Positions 1 through 7,894 of a DNA stretch of 64,000 bases are shown piece by piece; the stretch's first letter is position 1; every line of letters begins with the position of its first letter. The position numbers were made by a program, and so were the translations under genes. The DNA comes from CAWDMC01 sp963803295. GTDB taxonomy: Bacteria; Acidobacteriota; Terriglobia; UBA7540. The stretch spans positions 186,001 through 250,000 of the forward strand of contig CAWDMC010000003.1 in NCBI GenBank assembly GCA_963803295.1, given 5' to 3'. The notes beneath the pieces were generated by a model, which saw nothing but the letters and a program-made list of their open reading frames with translations, had not been told where the DNA came from and did no database searches.

Positions 1-78
1 CGGCGCGAGCGTTTGGCACGCACCTTTTCCCTTGAGTCTGTCTTGTCGTACTTCTATCTGGTTTTACCGTTCTTCTAA

Positions 79-122
79 TTGATAACAGCCTTCGCCCGCT
101 CGCGGGAGAGGACTGTTATCAA
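79..122. repeat. Nested inverted repeat upstream of the START-like gene
   Basis: A perfect 10-bp inverted repeat (TTGATAACAG at 79-88, CTGTTATCAA at 113-122) encloses a second perfect stem (CCCGC at 95-99, GCGGG at 102-106). It lies about 135 bp before the likely start of the next gene. It could be a transcription terminator of an upstream gene, an attenuator-like leader, or a dispersed palindrome. No T-run follows on either strand, so intrinsic termination is not well supported. Confidence 0.5.
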
Positions 123-257
123 GTGACGTTTTATTATGGGCCCAAAATGTACGAACTTCAGTGCCGCGGCAAAAAAGGGCCGGCGGTACGATTCGCTCCT
201 GCGGCCTCAAAGGCCGTATCATATAAGCGGACGGGGGAGAAGGCGAGCGAAACCAAC

Positions 258-1256
258 ATGAGGGGATTATCGGTGCGTTCAGCAGTCGTTGCCGTTGCTC
301 TGACGATTCCATTTGCGTCCACGCCGTTCGAGCCAATGTTCGGCGCCGCCGATGACGCGATGGCTGTCGATCTTCGTCAGGACACGCTGTCGGGCTTTGC
401 GCGGTACGTCGCAGCCACGGAAGCCCGTATCCACGCGGAAGTCTCTCTCACGGACGGGTTTCTCTATATCGACCGGCTGCCCGCATCGCGGCACTCTGAC
501 GTTGAGGGCCGCCTGAAACGCGGCGAGACCTTCATGGAGTCCCTGGTCACCCATGACGCGAACGGCCAGGAGATCGACGCGCCCGGCGGCCTCATCCATC
601 ACTGGATTGGCGCCACCTTCATCCCTGGTGCGAGCATAGCGCAGGTGCTCAGCCTGGTGCAGGATTACAATCGGCATGCCCAGGTTTACGCTCCCGAAAT
701 CAGCCAATCGAGGCTGATTAGCCACCACGGCAACGATTTCATGATTTTCTACCGATTCCGCAAGCACAAGGTGGTGACGGTGACGCTCGACACCGAGCAC
801 AGCGTCCACTACGCGCGCCTCGATGATGCGCACTGGTGGAGCGAGTCGCATTCCACTAAGATTGCGGAAGTGGCGGACGCCGGCAAGCCTTCCGAGGACG
901 AGAAAGCCATAGGGCATGACAGCGGGTTTCTCTGGCGGCTGAACTCCTACTGGCGATTCGCCGAGCGGGAAAGCGGTGTCTACGTCGAATGCGAGTCGAT
1001 CTCCCTGACTCGCGATATTCCCAAGGGATTGGGCTGGCTGATCGGGCCGATGGTTAACAGCATCCCACGGCAGTCGCTGGAATTTACCATGACGGCGACG
1101 CGCGACGCGGTGAAATCGCGCGAGCACGTGAGCAGTAAGGTTCTCAACTATGACGATCGAGCCTCATTAACGGACCCGTCCCGAAGCAAGTCGCTGATTG
1201 CGACACGCACGTCCAGGTTTGATGCTCCGCAATTCCAGGAAGCAACCACCCCCTGA
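258..1256 (+). CDS. Secreted START-like (SRPBCC-fold) domain protein
   Basis: Predicted 332-residue exported protein. The ATG at 258 is chosen because the sequence after it is a Sec-type signal peptide (basic MRGLSVRS, then a hydrophobic stretch); an in-frame ATG at 123 would place this signal internally. The central part, roughly residues 110-270, has the length and alternating beta/helix character of START/SRPBCC lipid-binding proteins that acidobacteria carry as secreted hypotheticals. No enzyme motif is visible, so a role in binding a lipid or other hydrophobic ligand is family inference only. The stop codon lies inside a palindromic repeat element, so the last residues may have been altered when that element inserted. 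Confidence 0.7.
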   Translation: MRGLSVRSAVVAVALTIPFASTPFEPMFGAADDAMAVDLRQDTLSGFARYVAATEARIHAEVSLTDGFLYIDRLPASRHSDVEGRLKRGETFMESLVTHDANGQEIDAPGGLIHHWIGATFIPGASIAQVLSLVQDYNRHAQVYAPEISQSRLISHHGNDFMIFYRFRKHKVVTVTLDTEHSVHYARLDDAHWWSESHSTKIAEVADAGKPSEDEKAIGHDSGFLWRLNSYWRFAERESGVYVECESISLTRDIPKGLGWLIGPMVNSIPRQSLEFTMTATRDAVKSREHVSSKVLNYDDRASLTDPSRSKSLIATRTSRFDAPQFQEATTP

Positions 1257-1336
1257 CCCCTCCTTAGCCAAGGAGGGGAGTTTATTTCCGGGAGTTTTGT
1301 TTCCCTCCTCAGATGAGGAGGGGGCAAGGGGGTGGT
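1245..1336. repeat. MITE-like palindromic element, copy A
   Basis: A 92-bp element bounded by perfect 10-bp terminal inverted repeats (ACCACCCCCT at 1245-1254, AGGGGGTGGT at 1327-1336). Inside are two hairpins: one around CCTTAGCCAAGG and one around CCTCAGATGAGG. A longer relative with the same ends and inner hairpins lies at 41280-41411. The element supplies the TGA stop of the upstream gene. No ORF is inside it, so it would be non-autonomous. Confidence 0.75.
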
Positions 1337-1382
1337 GCTGAATCCTCAACGCGAACGGGTCTACTACGCCCTGTTCCAGCCA

Positions 1383-2618
1383 CTACTCGCGTCCCAGGAA
1401 TTGCCGCCTTGGTTTAGGTTTGCGCGGAGTCTCTCCCGCATCGTCTTTGGCCGCCTGGCTTGGTTCAAGGGACCGCGCCAGCCGTACCGCGTCGAACCCG
1501 AAGCGGTCGCGAACCTTGTCGGCGGCTTGCATCAGGCGATCGAGCTTCTCGCGCTGGCCGGCATCGAGCAGACTACGCTGAAAGGTGGCACGCTCAAGGC
1601 GTGAAGTGCGGACGCCCACCAGTCGCACTTTGAGCTTGGGATTGCGCGCCCGCTCAAACAGGCGCAGCACATGCTCGTAGATCACGAAATCGAGGTGAGT
1701 GGGCTCGTCGAGAGTCACGTCGCGGGTGAGCGTGCGGAAGTCCGCGTAGCGCAGCTTCATGCCTACAGTCCGCGCGTAGAATCCGTGGTCGCGAAGGCGT
1801 CGGGCTACAAGCTGGGTCAGGTGGGAGAGGGCGCGCTCGATCTCTTCAGTATCGGCCGTGTCCTCGTCAAACGTGGTCTCATGGCTGATCTGCTTGGGTT
1901 CCTCTGCGTACGCGTAGGCGCCGGTGTCCTCGCCCCGCGACTTCATGTAGAGCCAGGCGCCGTAAGTGCCGAAACGCTGCTTAAGGCCATCCAAGCTCCA
2001 TTTCTGCAGGTCGCCGATGGTTTTGATGCCGAGCGACTGCAGCTCCGGCTCGGTCACCTTGCCGATGCCCGGCATGCGGCGAATGGGCAGGGGGGCCAGG
2101 AACTTGGGCTCCGCGCCGGGGAAGACGTGCAGCAAGCCATGCGGTTTCGCCTGGTCGGAGGCGATCTTCGAAACCAGATGCGAGGTCGAGAGGCCCACCG
2201 AGCAATTGAGGCGGGTCCGATTCTGAATAGTGCGGATCAGCCGATCCGCCGCCACAAAGGCTGAGCCGTGCAGGCGCTCACACCCGGTCAGGTCAAGGTA
2301 GGCCTCGTCAATCGACATCATCTCGACCGTAGGCGTGAATTCCTCGAAAATGCGATGGATCTTGCCCGAATATTCCTGGTACTTGCGGTGATCGCCGCGC
2401 AGAAAGATGGCGTGCGGACAAAGCTGTTTGGCGGTGCGGATTGGCTGCGCCGAATGCACGCCGAACTTGCGCGCCTCGTAGCTCGCTGCCGCCACCACAC
2501 CGCGCCCGTCAGGATCGGCGCCCACCACCACAGCCTTGCCCTTGAATGACGGATCTTCAAGCTCCTCCACGGAGACAAAAAAGGCATCCATATCGACGTG
2601 AAGGATTTGGGTTAACAT
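1383..2618 (-). CDS. dinB: DNA polymerase IV (Y-family translesion polymerase)
   Basis: Low-fidelity translesion DNA polymerase of the DinB family, 411 residues from the ATG at 2618. An in-frame start at 2654 exists, but the short version begins exactly where the family does, with MLTQILHVDMDAFFVSVEE containing the first catalytic Asp. The second catalytic motif, SIDEAYLDLT, follows about 90 residues later. Helix-hairpin-helix residues (RRMPGIGKVTEPELQSLG) are near 180-200, and the little-finger domain occupies the C-terminal third. The gene lies about 95 bp after prmC on the same strand and may be transcribed with prfA-prmC. No LexA box was recognised. Confidence 0.95.
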   Translation of the reverse strand: MLTQILHVDMDAFFVSVEELEDPSFKGKAVVVGADPDGRGVVAAASYEARKFGVHSAQPIRTAKQLCPHAIFLRGDHRKYQEYSGKIHRIFEEFTPTVEMMSIDEAYLDLTGCERLHGSAFVAADRLIRTIQNRTRLNCSVGLSTSHLVSKIASDQAKPHGLLHVFPGAEPKFLAPLPIRRMPGIGKVTEPELQSLGIKTIGDLQKWSLDGLKQRFGTYGAWLYMKSRGEDTGAYAYAEEPKQISHETTFDEDTADTEEIERALSHLTQLVARRLRDHGFYARTVGMKLRYADFRTLTRDVTLDEPTHLDFVIYEHVLRLFERARNPKLKVRLVGVRTSRLERATFQRSLLDAGQREKLDRLMQAADKVRDRFGFDAVRLARSLEPSQAAKDDAGETPRKPKPRRQFLGRE

Positions 2619-2713
2619 CTGGCCTTTGTATATCCTCTGCTTGGCGTGGTTCATTGCGCCAGCAGCCGTGTGCGAGACTCAGGATCGCAAGCGGACGGTA
2701 GGCCACGGATGAG

Positions 2714-3595
2714 CTACAGACATCCCTTTCTGGCTGTCACGACTCTTGGAATACCCGCGAGATCGGGCCTGACTTTGACATCTGTCCAGGTCTTGGCAAA
2801 CAAGGCCGTAACCCTTGGGCCCATATTGTAGCCAATCTCGACCAAAAGGTGTCCTCCCGGTTTAAGCGCGGCGAGCGCTTGCGGAATCAGGCGGCGGTAG
2901 ACCTCGTCACCGTGTTCGAATCCCCCTAGGGCAATTCGAGGTTCGAAGTCGCGGACCTCGCGCTGCACAGACGTTAGTTCACCGCGCGAGACGTAAGGCG
3001 GATTCGAAACCACAAAATCAAAGGCTGCAGGAGCAGGCCCCAGCACCGGCGCGAGCAGGTCGCCCGCGACGAACGCGACGCGGTTCGCGAAATCCAACCG
3101 TTCAGCATTGCGACGTGCCACCATGAGGGCGGGAGTAGAGATGTCTGTGGCAATCACCGTGGCCCGCGGGAACTCGGTGGCCAGCGCTATCGCAATCGCC
3201 CCCGATCCCGTGCCCACGTCAACCACTCGCAGTTCGAGGTCCCGATGGGACCCTGCAGGGCGGCCGCACTGGGCGAGCTCGATCACGGCTTCGATGACAT
3301 GCTCGGTCTCCGGGCGGGGGATCAGCACATCCGGCGTGACTTCGAAGTCCAAACCCCAGAATTCCTGGCGACCGGTGATGTACTGGGTCGGCTTTCCCGT
3401 CGAGCGTTCCTGGATAAGCTCGAAAAATCGCTCGGCTAATTCGTCGTGGAGATCGGGATCAGGACTGGAGTAGAGATGACTGCGGTCGCAGGAGAGGACG
3501 TGCATCAGCAGGAGTTCGGCGGCCAGTTGAGGTGAGGGAATATTGTTCCCCGTCAGTGTTTCGAGACCGCGTTGGAGCACTTCACGCAATTGCAT
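2714..3595 (-). CDS. prmC: Peptide chain release factor N5-glutamine methyltransferase
   Basis: Methylates the glutamine of the GGQ motif of release factors 1 and 2 using S-adenosylmethionine. The 293-residue form from the ATG at 3595 (MQLREVLQRG) has the family's usual length. An ORF extending to 3721 runs through a dispersed 38-bp repeat, so the extra residues are unlikely to be real. Visible motifs are the SAM-binding VDVGTGSGAIAIALA and the catalytic SNPPYVS, which binds the target Gln. PrmC normally follows prfA, as it does here, so enzyme and substrate are co-expressed. Confidence 0.96.
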   Translation of the reverse strand: MQLREVLQRGLETLTGNNIPSPQLAAELLLMHVLSCDRSHLYSSPDPDLHDELAERFFELIQERSTGKPTQYITGRQEFWGLDFEVTPDVLIPRPETEHVIEAVIELAQCGRPAGSHRDLELRVVDVGTGSGAIAIALATEFPRATVIATDISTPALMVARRNAERLDFANRVAFVAGDLLAPVLGPAPAAFDFVVSNPPYVSRGELTSVQREVRDFEPRIALGGFEHGDEVYRRLIPQALAALKPGGHLLVEIGYNMGPRVTALFAKTWTDVKVRPDLAGIPRVVTARKGCL

Positions 3596-3660
3596 GAGGT
3601 TGTGGCTTGCCTCTTGGATCACCAGCGATCCCGATCCTTTGCCACAATTTCGGCGTCCCC

Positions 3661-3698
3661 CAGCGCCGAAAACGCCGGTGGGGACACCGGCGCTACAG
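3661..3698 (-). repeat. 38-bp dispersed palindromic repeat, copy 1
   Basis: Between prfA and prmC. The reverse complement is identical over 38 bp to 40125-40162, 36 kb away. The core is an 8-bp hairpin (CGCCGGTG / CACCGGCG) followed by TTTTCGGCGCTG. It is intergenic if prmC starts at 3595. Confidence 0.85.
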
Positions 3699-3726
3699 CC
3701 TGCGTTGACGCGTCTAAGCATGGGCG

Positions 3727-4809
3727 CTAGGCTGCCGCGGCCTCTTTTAGCTTCTCGGCCTGATAATACGCGGTCAGCGCTTGGATGACGTCGTCGATCC
3801 GCCCTTCCATGATGCGGTCAAGCTGATGCAGCGTGAGACCAATGCGGTGGTCGGTCAGGCGGTTCTGAGGGAAATTATAGGTGCGGACCTTCTCGCTGCG
3901 GTCGCCTGAGCCGATTTGCGAGCGGCGTTCCTCAGTGATCTGCTTCTGCTGCGCCTGCATTTCCATGTCGTACAGCCTCGATCGCAGCACGCGCATAGCC
4001 TTGGCGCGATTCTTGATCTGCGACTTCTCATCCTGGCAAGAAACCACCAGTCCCGTAGGAAGATGAGTGAGACGAACGGCGGAGTAGGTGGTGTTCACCG
4101 ATTGGCCGCCCGGTCCCGAGGAACAGAAGGTATCGATGCGGATGTCTTTGGGATCGATGTTGATCTCCACTTCGTCGGCTTCGGGCAGAACCGCCACGGT
4201 GATTGCCGAGGTGTGAATGCGTCCCTGCTGTTCAGTGGACGGAACGCGCTGGACGCGGTGGACTCCGCTTTCATACTTAAGCTTGCTGTAGACCTTCTGG
4301 CCTTCGATCACGGCGATGACTTCCTTGAGTCCGCCCACGCCCGAGAGGCTTGAAGAAAGGATTTCCACTTTCCACGCCTGCGATTCGGCATATCGCGTGT
4401 ACATGCGATAGATTTCCTGGGCGAACAGAGTCGCCTCGTCGCCGCCGGTGCCGGCCCGGATTTCCAGTACTACGTTCTTTTCGTCATTCGGGTCCTTGGG
4501 CAGCAAAAGGACCTTCAATTGCTCTTCGATTTCTTCCTTCTGCTTTTCAAGTCCGGCCAGTTCCTCGTGCGCCAGAGCCTTCATTTCGGGATCCGCTCCC
4601 GATTCCTCCACCAGGGTGCTGGTATCCACCAGCCCTTTCTGTACGCTCTTCCATTGACGGAACTTTTCTACGATCTCGCTCAAGTCGGACTGGGCTTTGG
4701 CGGCCTTCTGGTAGCGCGCGTTGTCGGTGATAAATTCGGGATCGCTCAGCTGCGCGTTCAGATCGTCATACTTCTTTTCAATACCAGACAGTTTATCAAG
4801 GAAATTCAT
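3727..4809 (-). CDS. prfA: Peptide chain release factor 1
   Basis: Class I release factor that recognises UAA and UAG stop codons and triggers peptidyl-tRNA hydrolysis on the ribosome. The 360-residue length is typical. The GGQ catalytic loop is at residues 234-236 within SSGPGGQSVNTT. The RF1-type codon-recognition tripeptide appears as P-S-T at 190-192 within QRVPSTEQQGRIHTS, which separates it from RF2 (SPF). It is the first gene of a minus-strand cluster with prmC and possibly dinB; its promoter should lie in the 316-bp gap upstream. Confidence 0.98.
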   Translation of the reverse strand: MNFLDKLSGIEKKYDDLNAQLSDPEFITDNARYQKAAKAQSDLSEIVEKFRQWKSVQKGLVDTSTLVEESGADPEMKALAHEELAGLEKQKEEIEEQLKVLLLPKDPNDEKNVVLEIRAGTGGDEATLFAQEIYRMYTRYAESQAWKVEILSSSLSGVGGLKEVIAVIEGQKVYSKLKYESGVHRVQRVPSTEQQGRIHTSAITVAVLPEADEVEINIDPKDIRIDTFCSSGPGGQSVNTTYSAVRLTHLPTGLVVSCQDEKSQIKNRAKAMRVLRSRLYDMEMQAQQKQITEERRSQIGSGDRSEKVRTYNFPQNRLTDHRIGLTLHQLDRIMEGRIDDVIQALTAYYQAEKLKEAAAA

Positions 4810-5125
4810 GTCCTTCTCCCGCTCTATTTAGATCGATAGGATAGGTCTGATCGAGCGGGCGAGGCGGCGCCCGCGCCTTTGGAAGGGGCGGCTACAGCGA
4901 TCCGCTGGAATGCGGAATCGTCAGGCACGGGGTTCCCGGCTTTAGCGGAAAATTCATTCGATAACCTTTCGAGCGATTAGATGCGGACGGAAGACATTCA
5001 AATCACATCTTAAGTCTACCTGAATCACCAGGGAATGCAAAGCGTCAGCGGATCAGCGGTTGGGACGGTTGGAGTACACGCGAGCCTCGGGCAGCTCCGC
5101 GCCTTGAGTGGCTTCAGGCTAATCG
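4810..5125. other. Intergenic region upstream of prfA
   Basis: 316 bp between the divergent-side DUF4097 gene end and the prfA start. It must hold the prfA promoter, but no convincing -35/-10 pair, RNA gene or repeat was recognised. Confidence 0.4.
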
Positions 5126-5887
5126 TCAATCGTAATCGCCAGCATGACCCTCACCGCGATACACCCACACCCCACCCATGTGAACCTTGACCAGAATATC
5201 CTGATTGCCGCCGGAGTTATGAAAGGAGATCCGCGGGCGGAAGCCAGCGGTGTCTTCCGAGGTGCCATGCAGGTCGCTTTCAACGTATCCCAGCCACGTG
5301 TGCGCCTCAAGCGAGCGCACCCGGTAGATGTCAGGAACGTTGATTTCCACATCACCGTAGTGTACGAACAGCTGCTCGCTCCCCACGATGCCGGCAACCC
5401 GCACGTCACCGTCAACGCAGTGCAAGCTAAGATTGGCGTCGTAGGGCATTCTGATATGAAAGTTCACAGAGATTTTCGATTCGCCGCGAAAGGGACGCCG
5501 CAAACTCCGAGGCGGGTAAATGGTCGCGAGGCGCACCTGTTTATCCTGGCCTTCGAGGCGAATCTTGACCAACTCGTAAAGCCGCTTTGCCTTCTCTGCC
5601 GTTCCGGCCTCCACAACTTTCTCCGCTTCGACCTCGACGCGAGGCCGATCCCATCCATCGATTTGGAGATCGCCCATCCGTGTGTCAATCAGCAGGGTGC
5701 CCGCAGTAAAAAGGCGAGCTGCGTACGCACTCTTTTGGCTGAACTCCTCAGCACGAGCCGGCACACACTCGACCGTCACTGCGGCGATCACGCCAAAGAA
5801 AAGAAGCCCGCCCTTGACAAGGCGATTACTAAGCCGCCCGTGCACTGAAAGGCGACGAACCCAAATGGAGGCCGTTGTCGCTTGCAT
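5126..5887 (-). CDS. Secreted DUF4097-like beta-strand protein
   Basis: Predicted 253-residue exported protein. A signal peptide is visible at residues 25-46 (GGLLFFGVIAAVTVECVPARA). The mature part contains DUF4097-like beta-strand elements such as GTLLIDTRMGDLQIDGWDR and LSLHCVDGDVRVAGI, in which short strands end in G-D-hydrophobic turns. The start at 5887 is preceded by GGGAGGG at Shine-Dalgarno distance. Function is unknown; family members are predicted envelope proteins. A second, much more regular DUF4097 protein lies at 33600-35045, but this copy stands alone with no sigma or anti-sigma gene beside it. Confidence 0.75.
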   Translation of the reverse strand: MQATTASIWVRRLSVHGRLSNRLVKGGLLFFGVIAAVTVECVPARAEEFSQKSAYAARLFTAGTLLIDTRMGDLQIDGWDRPRVEVEAEKVVEAGTAEKAKRLYELVKIRLEGQDKQVRLATIYPPRSLRRPFRGESKISVNFHIRMPYDANLSLHCVDGDVRVAGIVGSEQLFVHYGDVEINVPDIYRVRSLEAHTWLGYVESDLHGTSEDTAGFRPRISFHNSGGNQDILVKVHMGGVWVYRGEGHAGDYD

Positions 5888-5962
5888 GGTCGCCGCCCTC
5901 CCGGGAATCGCTTGTCATATCCTAGCCCAAGTTCGTCAAGGAAGATCCGAGAATCGGCTGAC

Positions 5963-6406
5963 TTAGTCCTTGTAAATCCATCCTGCCACCAGCGCCGCCA
6001 GGATGGCGCCGACCCACATGTCGCACATCCAGCCAAGAGGCAGGAAACGGGAGAGCGGCGACCAGGACGCTGTAGTCAGGTTCATGGGGAAGCCGGCGGC
6101 GAATCCTACCAGCAGGCCGATGGTGATTGCGGTTCCCGGTCCCGCCCCGCGCGTGGCCCTGGCCGAGGCATACAACCAGGAGACCACCCATGAAAGCAGG
6201 AATATGGTTATGAACCACGAAAGCAGGAAGAGGTGATAGCGAGGCGCCTTCAGCAACAGGCCGGAGCTCTGGGCCGCTGCGTATCGGCCTTCGAGCCACC
6301 AGGCATTGATCAGCGTGCTCCAGATCGCCCAAGCAACCCCACCCGCGAGAGCCCCAAGCGCCACCCGGCGCGTATTGACAGCAGGTCTTGCCACTTCCTC
6401 GGACAT
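5963..6406 (-). CDS. Four-helix integral membrane protein of unknown function
   Basis: 147 residues with four predicted transmembrane segments (about 16-36, 57-80, 90-112 and 124-145). It has a short cytoplasmic N-terminus and little loop sequence. A strong Shine-Dalgarno (GGAGGTG) sits 4 bases before the ATG at 6406, which supports real translation. It lies 75 bp upstream of the DUF4097 gene on the same strand and may be co-transcribed with it. I do not recognise the family. Confidence 0.7.
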   Translation of the reverse strand: MSEEVARPAVNTRRVALGALAGGVAWAIWSTLINAWWLEGRYAAAQSSGLLLKAPRYHLFLLSWFITIFLLSWVVSWLYASARATRGAGPGTAITIGLLVGFAAGFPMNLTTASWSPLSRFLPLGWMCDMWVGAILAALVAGWIYKD

Positions 6407-6658
6407 CGGCCACCTCCCAGCGGAATTTGGACCTGATGGCGGCGCATCCTATCCGGACGCGTGTCCGAAGTCAAGGACCATTGGACCCAACTCAAATTTC
6501 GGGTTTCTCGACAAAATCACAGCTACGCTTAAGCGCGGTAGCGCGTACCTTGGTTGATGGGTCCGCGGCTTCGGTCTTTGCGGCAACCAAACGAAGAGCA
6601 CCGGCCGGGAAGGGAGCGGTCCGCGCTCACTCCCTTGAAAAAACTAGGACCCGGACTC

Positions 6659-7672
6659 CTACGGCTTAAAGATCACCTTCAGGAGCGATGCGTCCGGCCT
6701 GGACAGTTCCTCAAACATCGCCTGACCCTCGGCGAGCGGCGCCGTCGTGACCCACCCCTCGATCTTCAGGCGGCCGTCTGCAATCCACTGGGCCGCTGCC
6801 TGAAACTCTGCCCGGCTGTACCCGTAGGATCCGGTCAGCCGCACTTCTCGACGTATCATGTCCACGAAATCTACTGTGGTATCAACCTCGCCCAGGCCTG
6901 CCAGGACGATCGTGCCGCCAGATCGCACCAGTTTGAGCGCAAGCTGCCGGGCTGGCGCGAAGCCAGCGGCATCGAAGACTACGTTGCAACCGTCATCGCC
7001 GAAGAACTGCTGGAGCCGCCCGAAAGTATCGCTTTCCTTGGAATTCACCGCGAGGGCGGCTCCGTGCGCTAGCGCTTCTTCGCGGCGACGGGGATTGGGT
7101 TCGACCACCGCGATTCTGCCACAGCCCCGCTGGCGCGCCACCTCGAGGACGAGTAGCCCAATCGAGCCCGCGCCGATAATGGCGGCGGGTCCGGACTTGT
7201 CAGCGCCGCTCTCGACGAAATGGATCGCGTTCGCCAGCGGCTCGACCATGGCTCCGCCCTCAAGACCCACGTTCGCAGCTAGCGGATAGAGGTTCTCCAC
7301 TGGTACTCTCAGGTATTCGGCAAATCCGCCGGCGATGTGCATCCCGTAGAGTTTGCGCTGGCGGCAGAGGGCCTCGCGCCCGATCGCGCAGTAGCCGCAA
7401 TGCCCGCACCCGACCAGCGGATAAATCGCCACCACGTCTCCCGGCTTCGCCCGATCGCCCCCATCGGCGACGCGCTTCACCACGCCTGCCATCTCGTGGC
7501 CGAGCACCAGCGGCGGAACCCGACCGGGACTGTGACCCATCCAGCCGTGCACATCCGACCCGCAGACTCCCACGGCGTTTACGCGGACCAGGGCGTCGCC
7601 GCCTGTCAGTTCAGGGGAAGGCCAGTCCCGCATCTCCAGCTGGCGCGGAGCTGTATACACCATTGCTTTCAT
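6659..7672 (-). CDS. Zinc-dependent medium-chain alcohol/polyol dehydrogenase
   Basis: NAD(P)-dependent dehydrogenase of the zinc MDR superfamily (sorbitol / threonine / galactitol-phosphate dehydrogenase type), 337 residues. Catalytic zinc ligands are C37, H59 and E60 (GHE motif). Structural zinc ligands are C89, C92, C95 and C103 in CGHCGYCAIGREALC. The Rossmann nucleotide-binding segment AAIIGAGSIGLLVLEVA is near residue 165. Substrate cannot be told from sequence. It is a single-gene unit, divergent from the PIG-L gene at 7895. Sugar-related genes nearby (galK, GH enzymes) make a polyol or sugar-derived substrate plausible, but that is inference. Confidence 0.9.
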   Translation of the reverse strand: MKAMVYTAPRQLEMRDWPSPELTGGDALVRVNAVGVCGSDVHGWMGHSPGRVPPLVLGHEMAGVVKRVADGGDRAKPGDVVAIYPLVGCGHCGYCAIGREALCRQRKLYGMHIAGGFAEYLRVPVENLYPLAANVGLEGGAMVEPLANAIHFVESGADKSGPAAIIGAGSIGLLVLEVARQRGCGRIAVVEPNPRRREEALAHGAALAVNSKESDTFGRLQQFFGDDGCNVVFDAAGFAPARQLALKLVRSGGTIVLAGLGEVDTTVDFVDMIRREVRLTGSYGYSRAEFQAAAQWIADGRLKIEGWVTTAPLAEGQAMFEELSRPDASLLKVIFKP

Positions 7673-7894
7673 TGTCGTACGCTCTCCCTATTTGGACGGC
7701 TTCCCAATCGATGCTGAAATTAATAGTATACGACGAGCCAGGGCCTGCGCCGCCCAACTAATCCTGTACAAGGTTGCGGCGCTGACCCTACAATCACCTG
7801 GGGGCAAGCCAACAATTCGCCGGCCGGGTTGTCTACTCGAAGTGAAGGAATACCCGAGCCATCTCGAGTGGCGGTGGAACGTCCCGTGAAAGCC

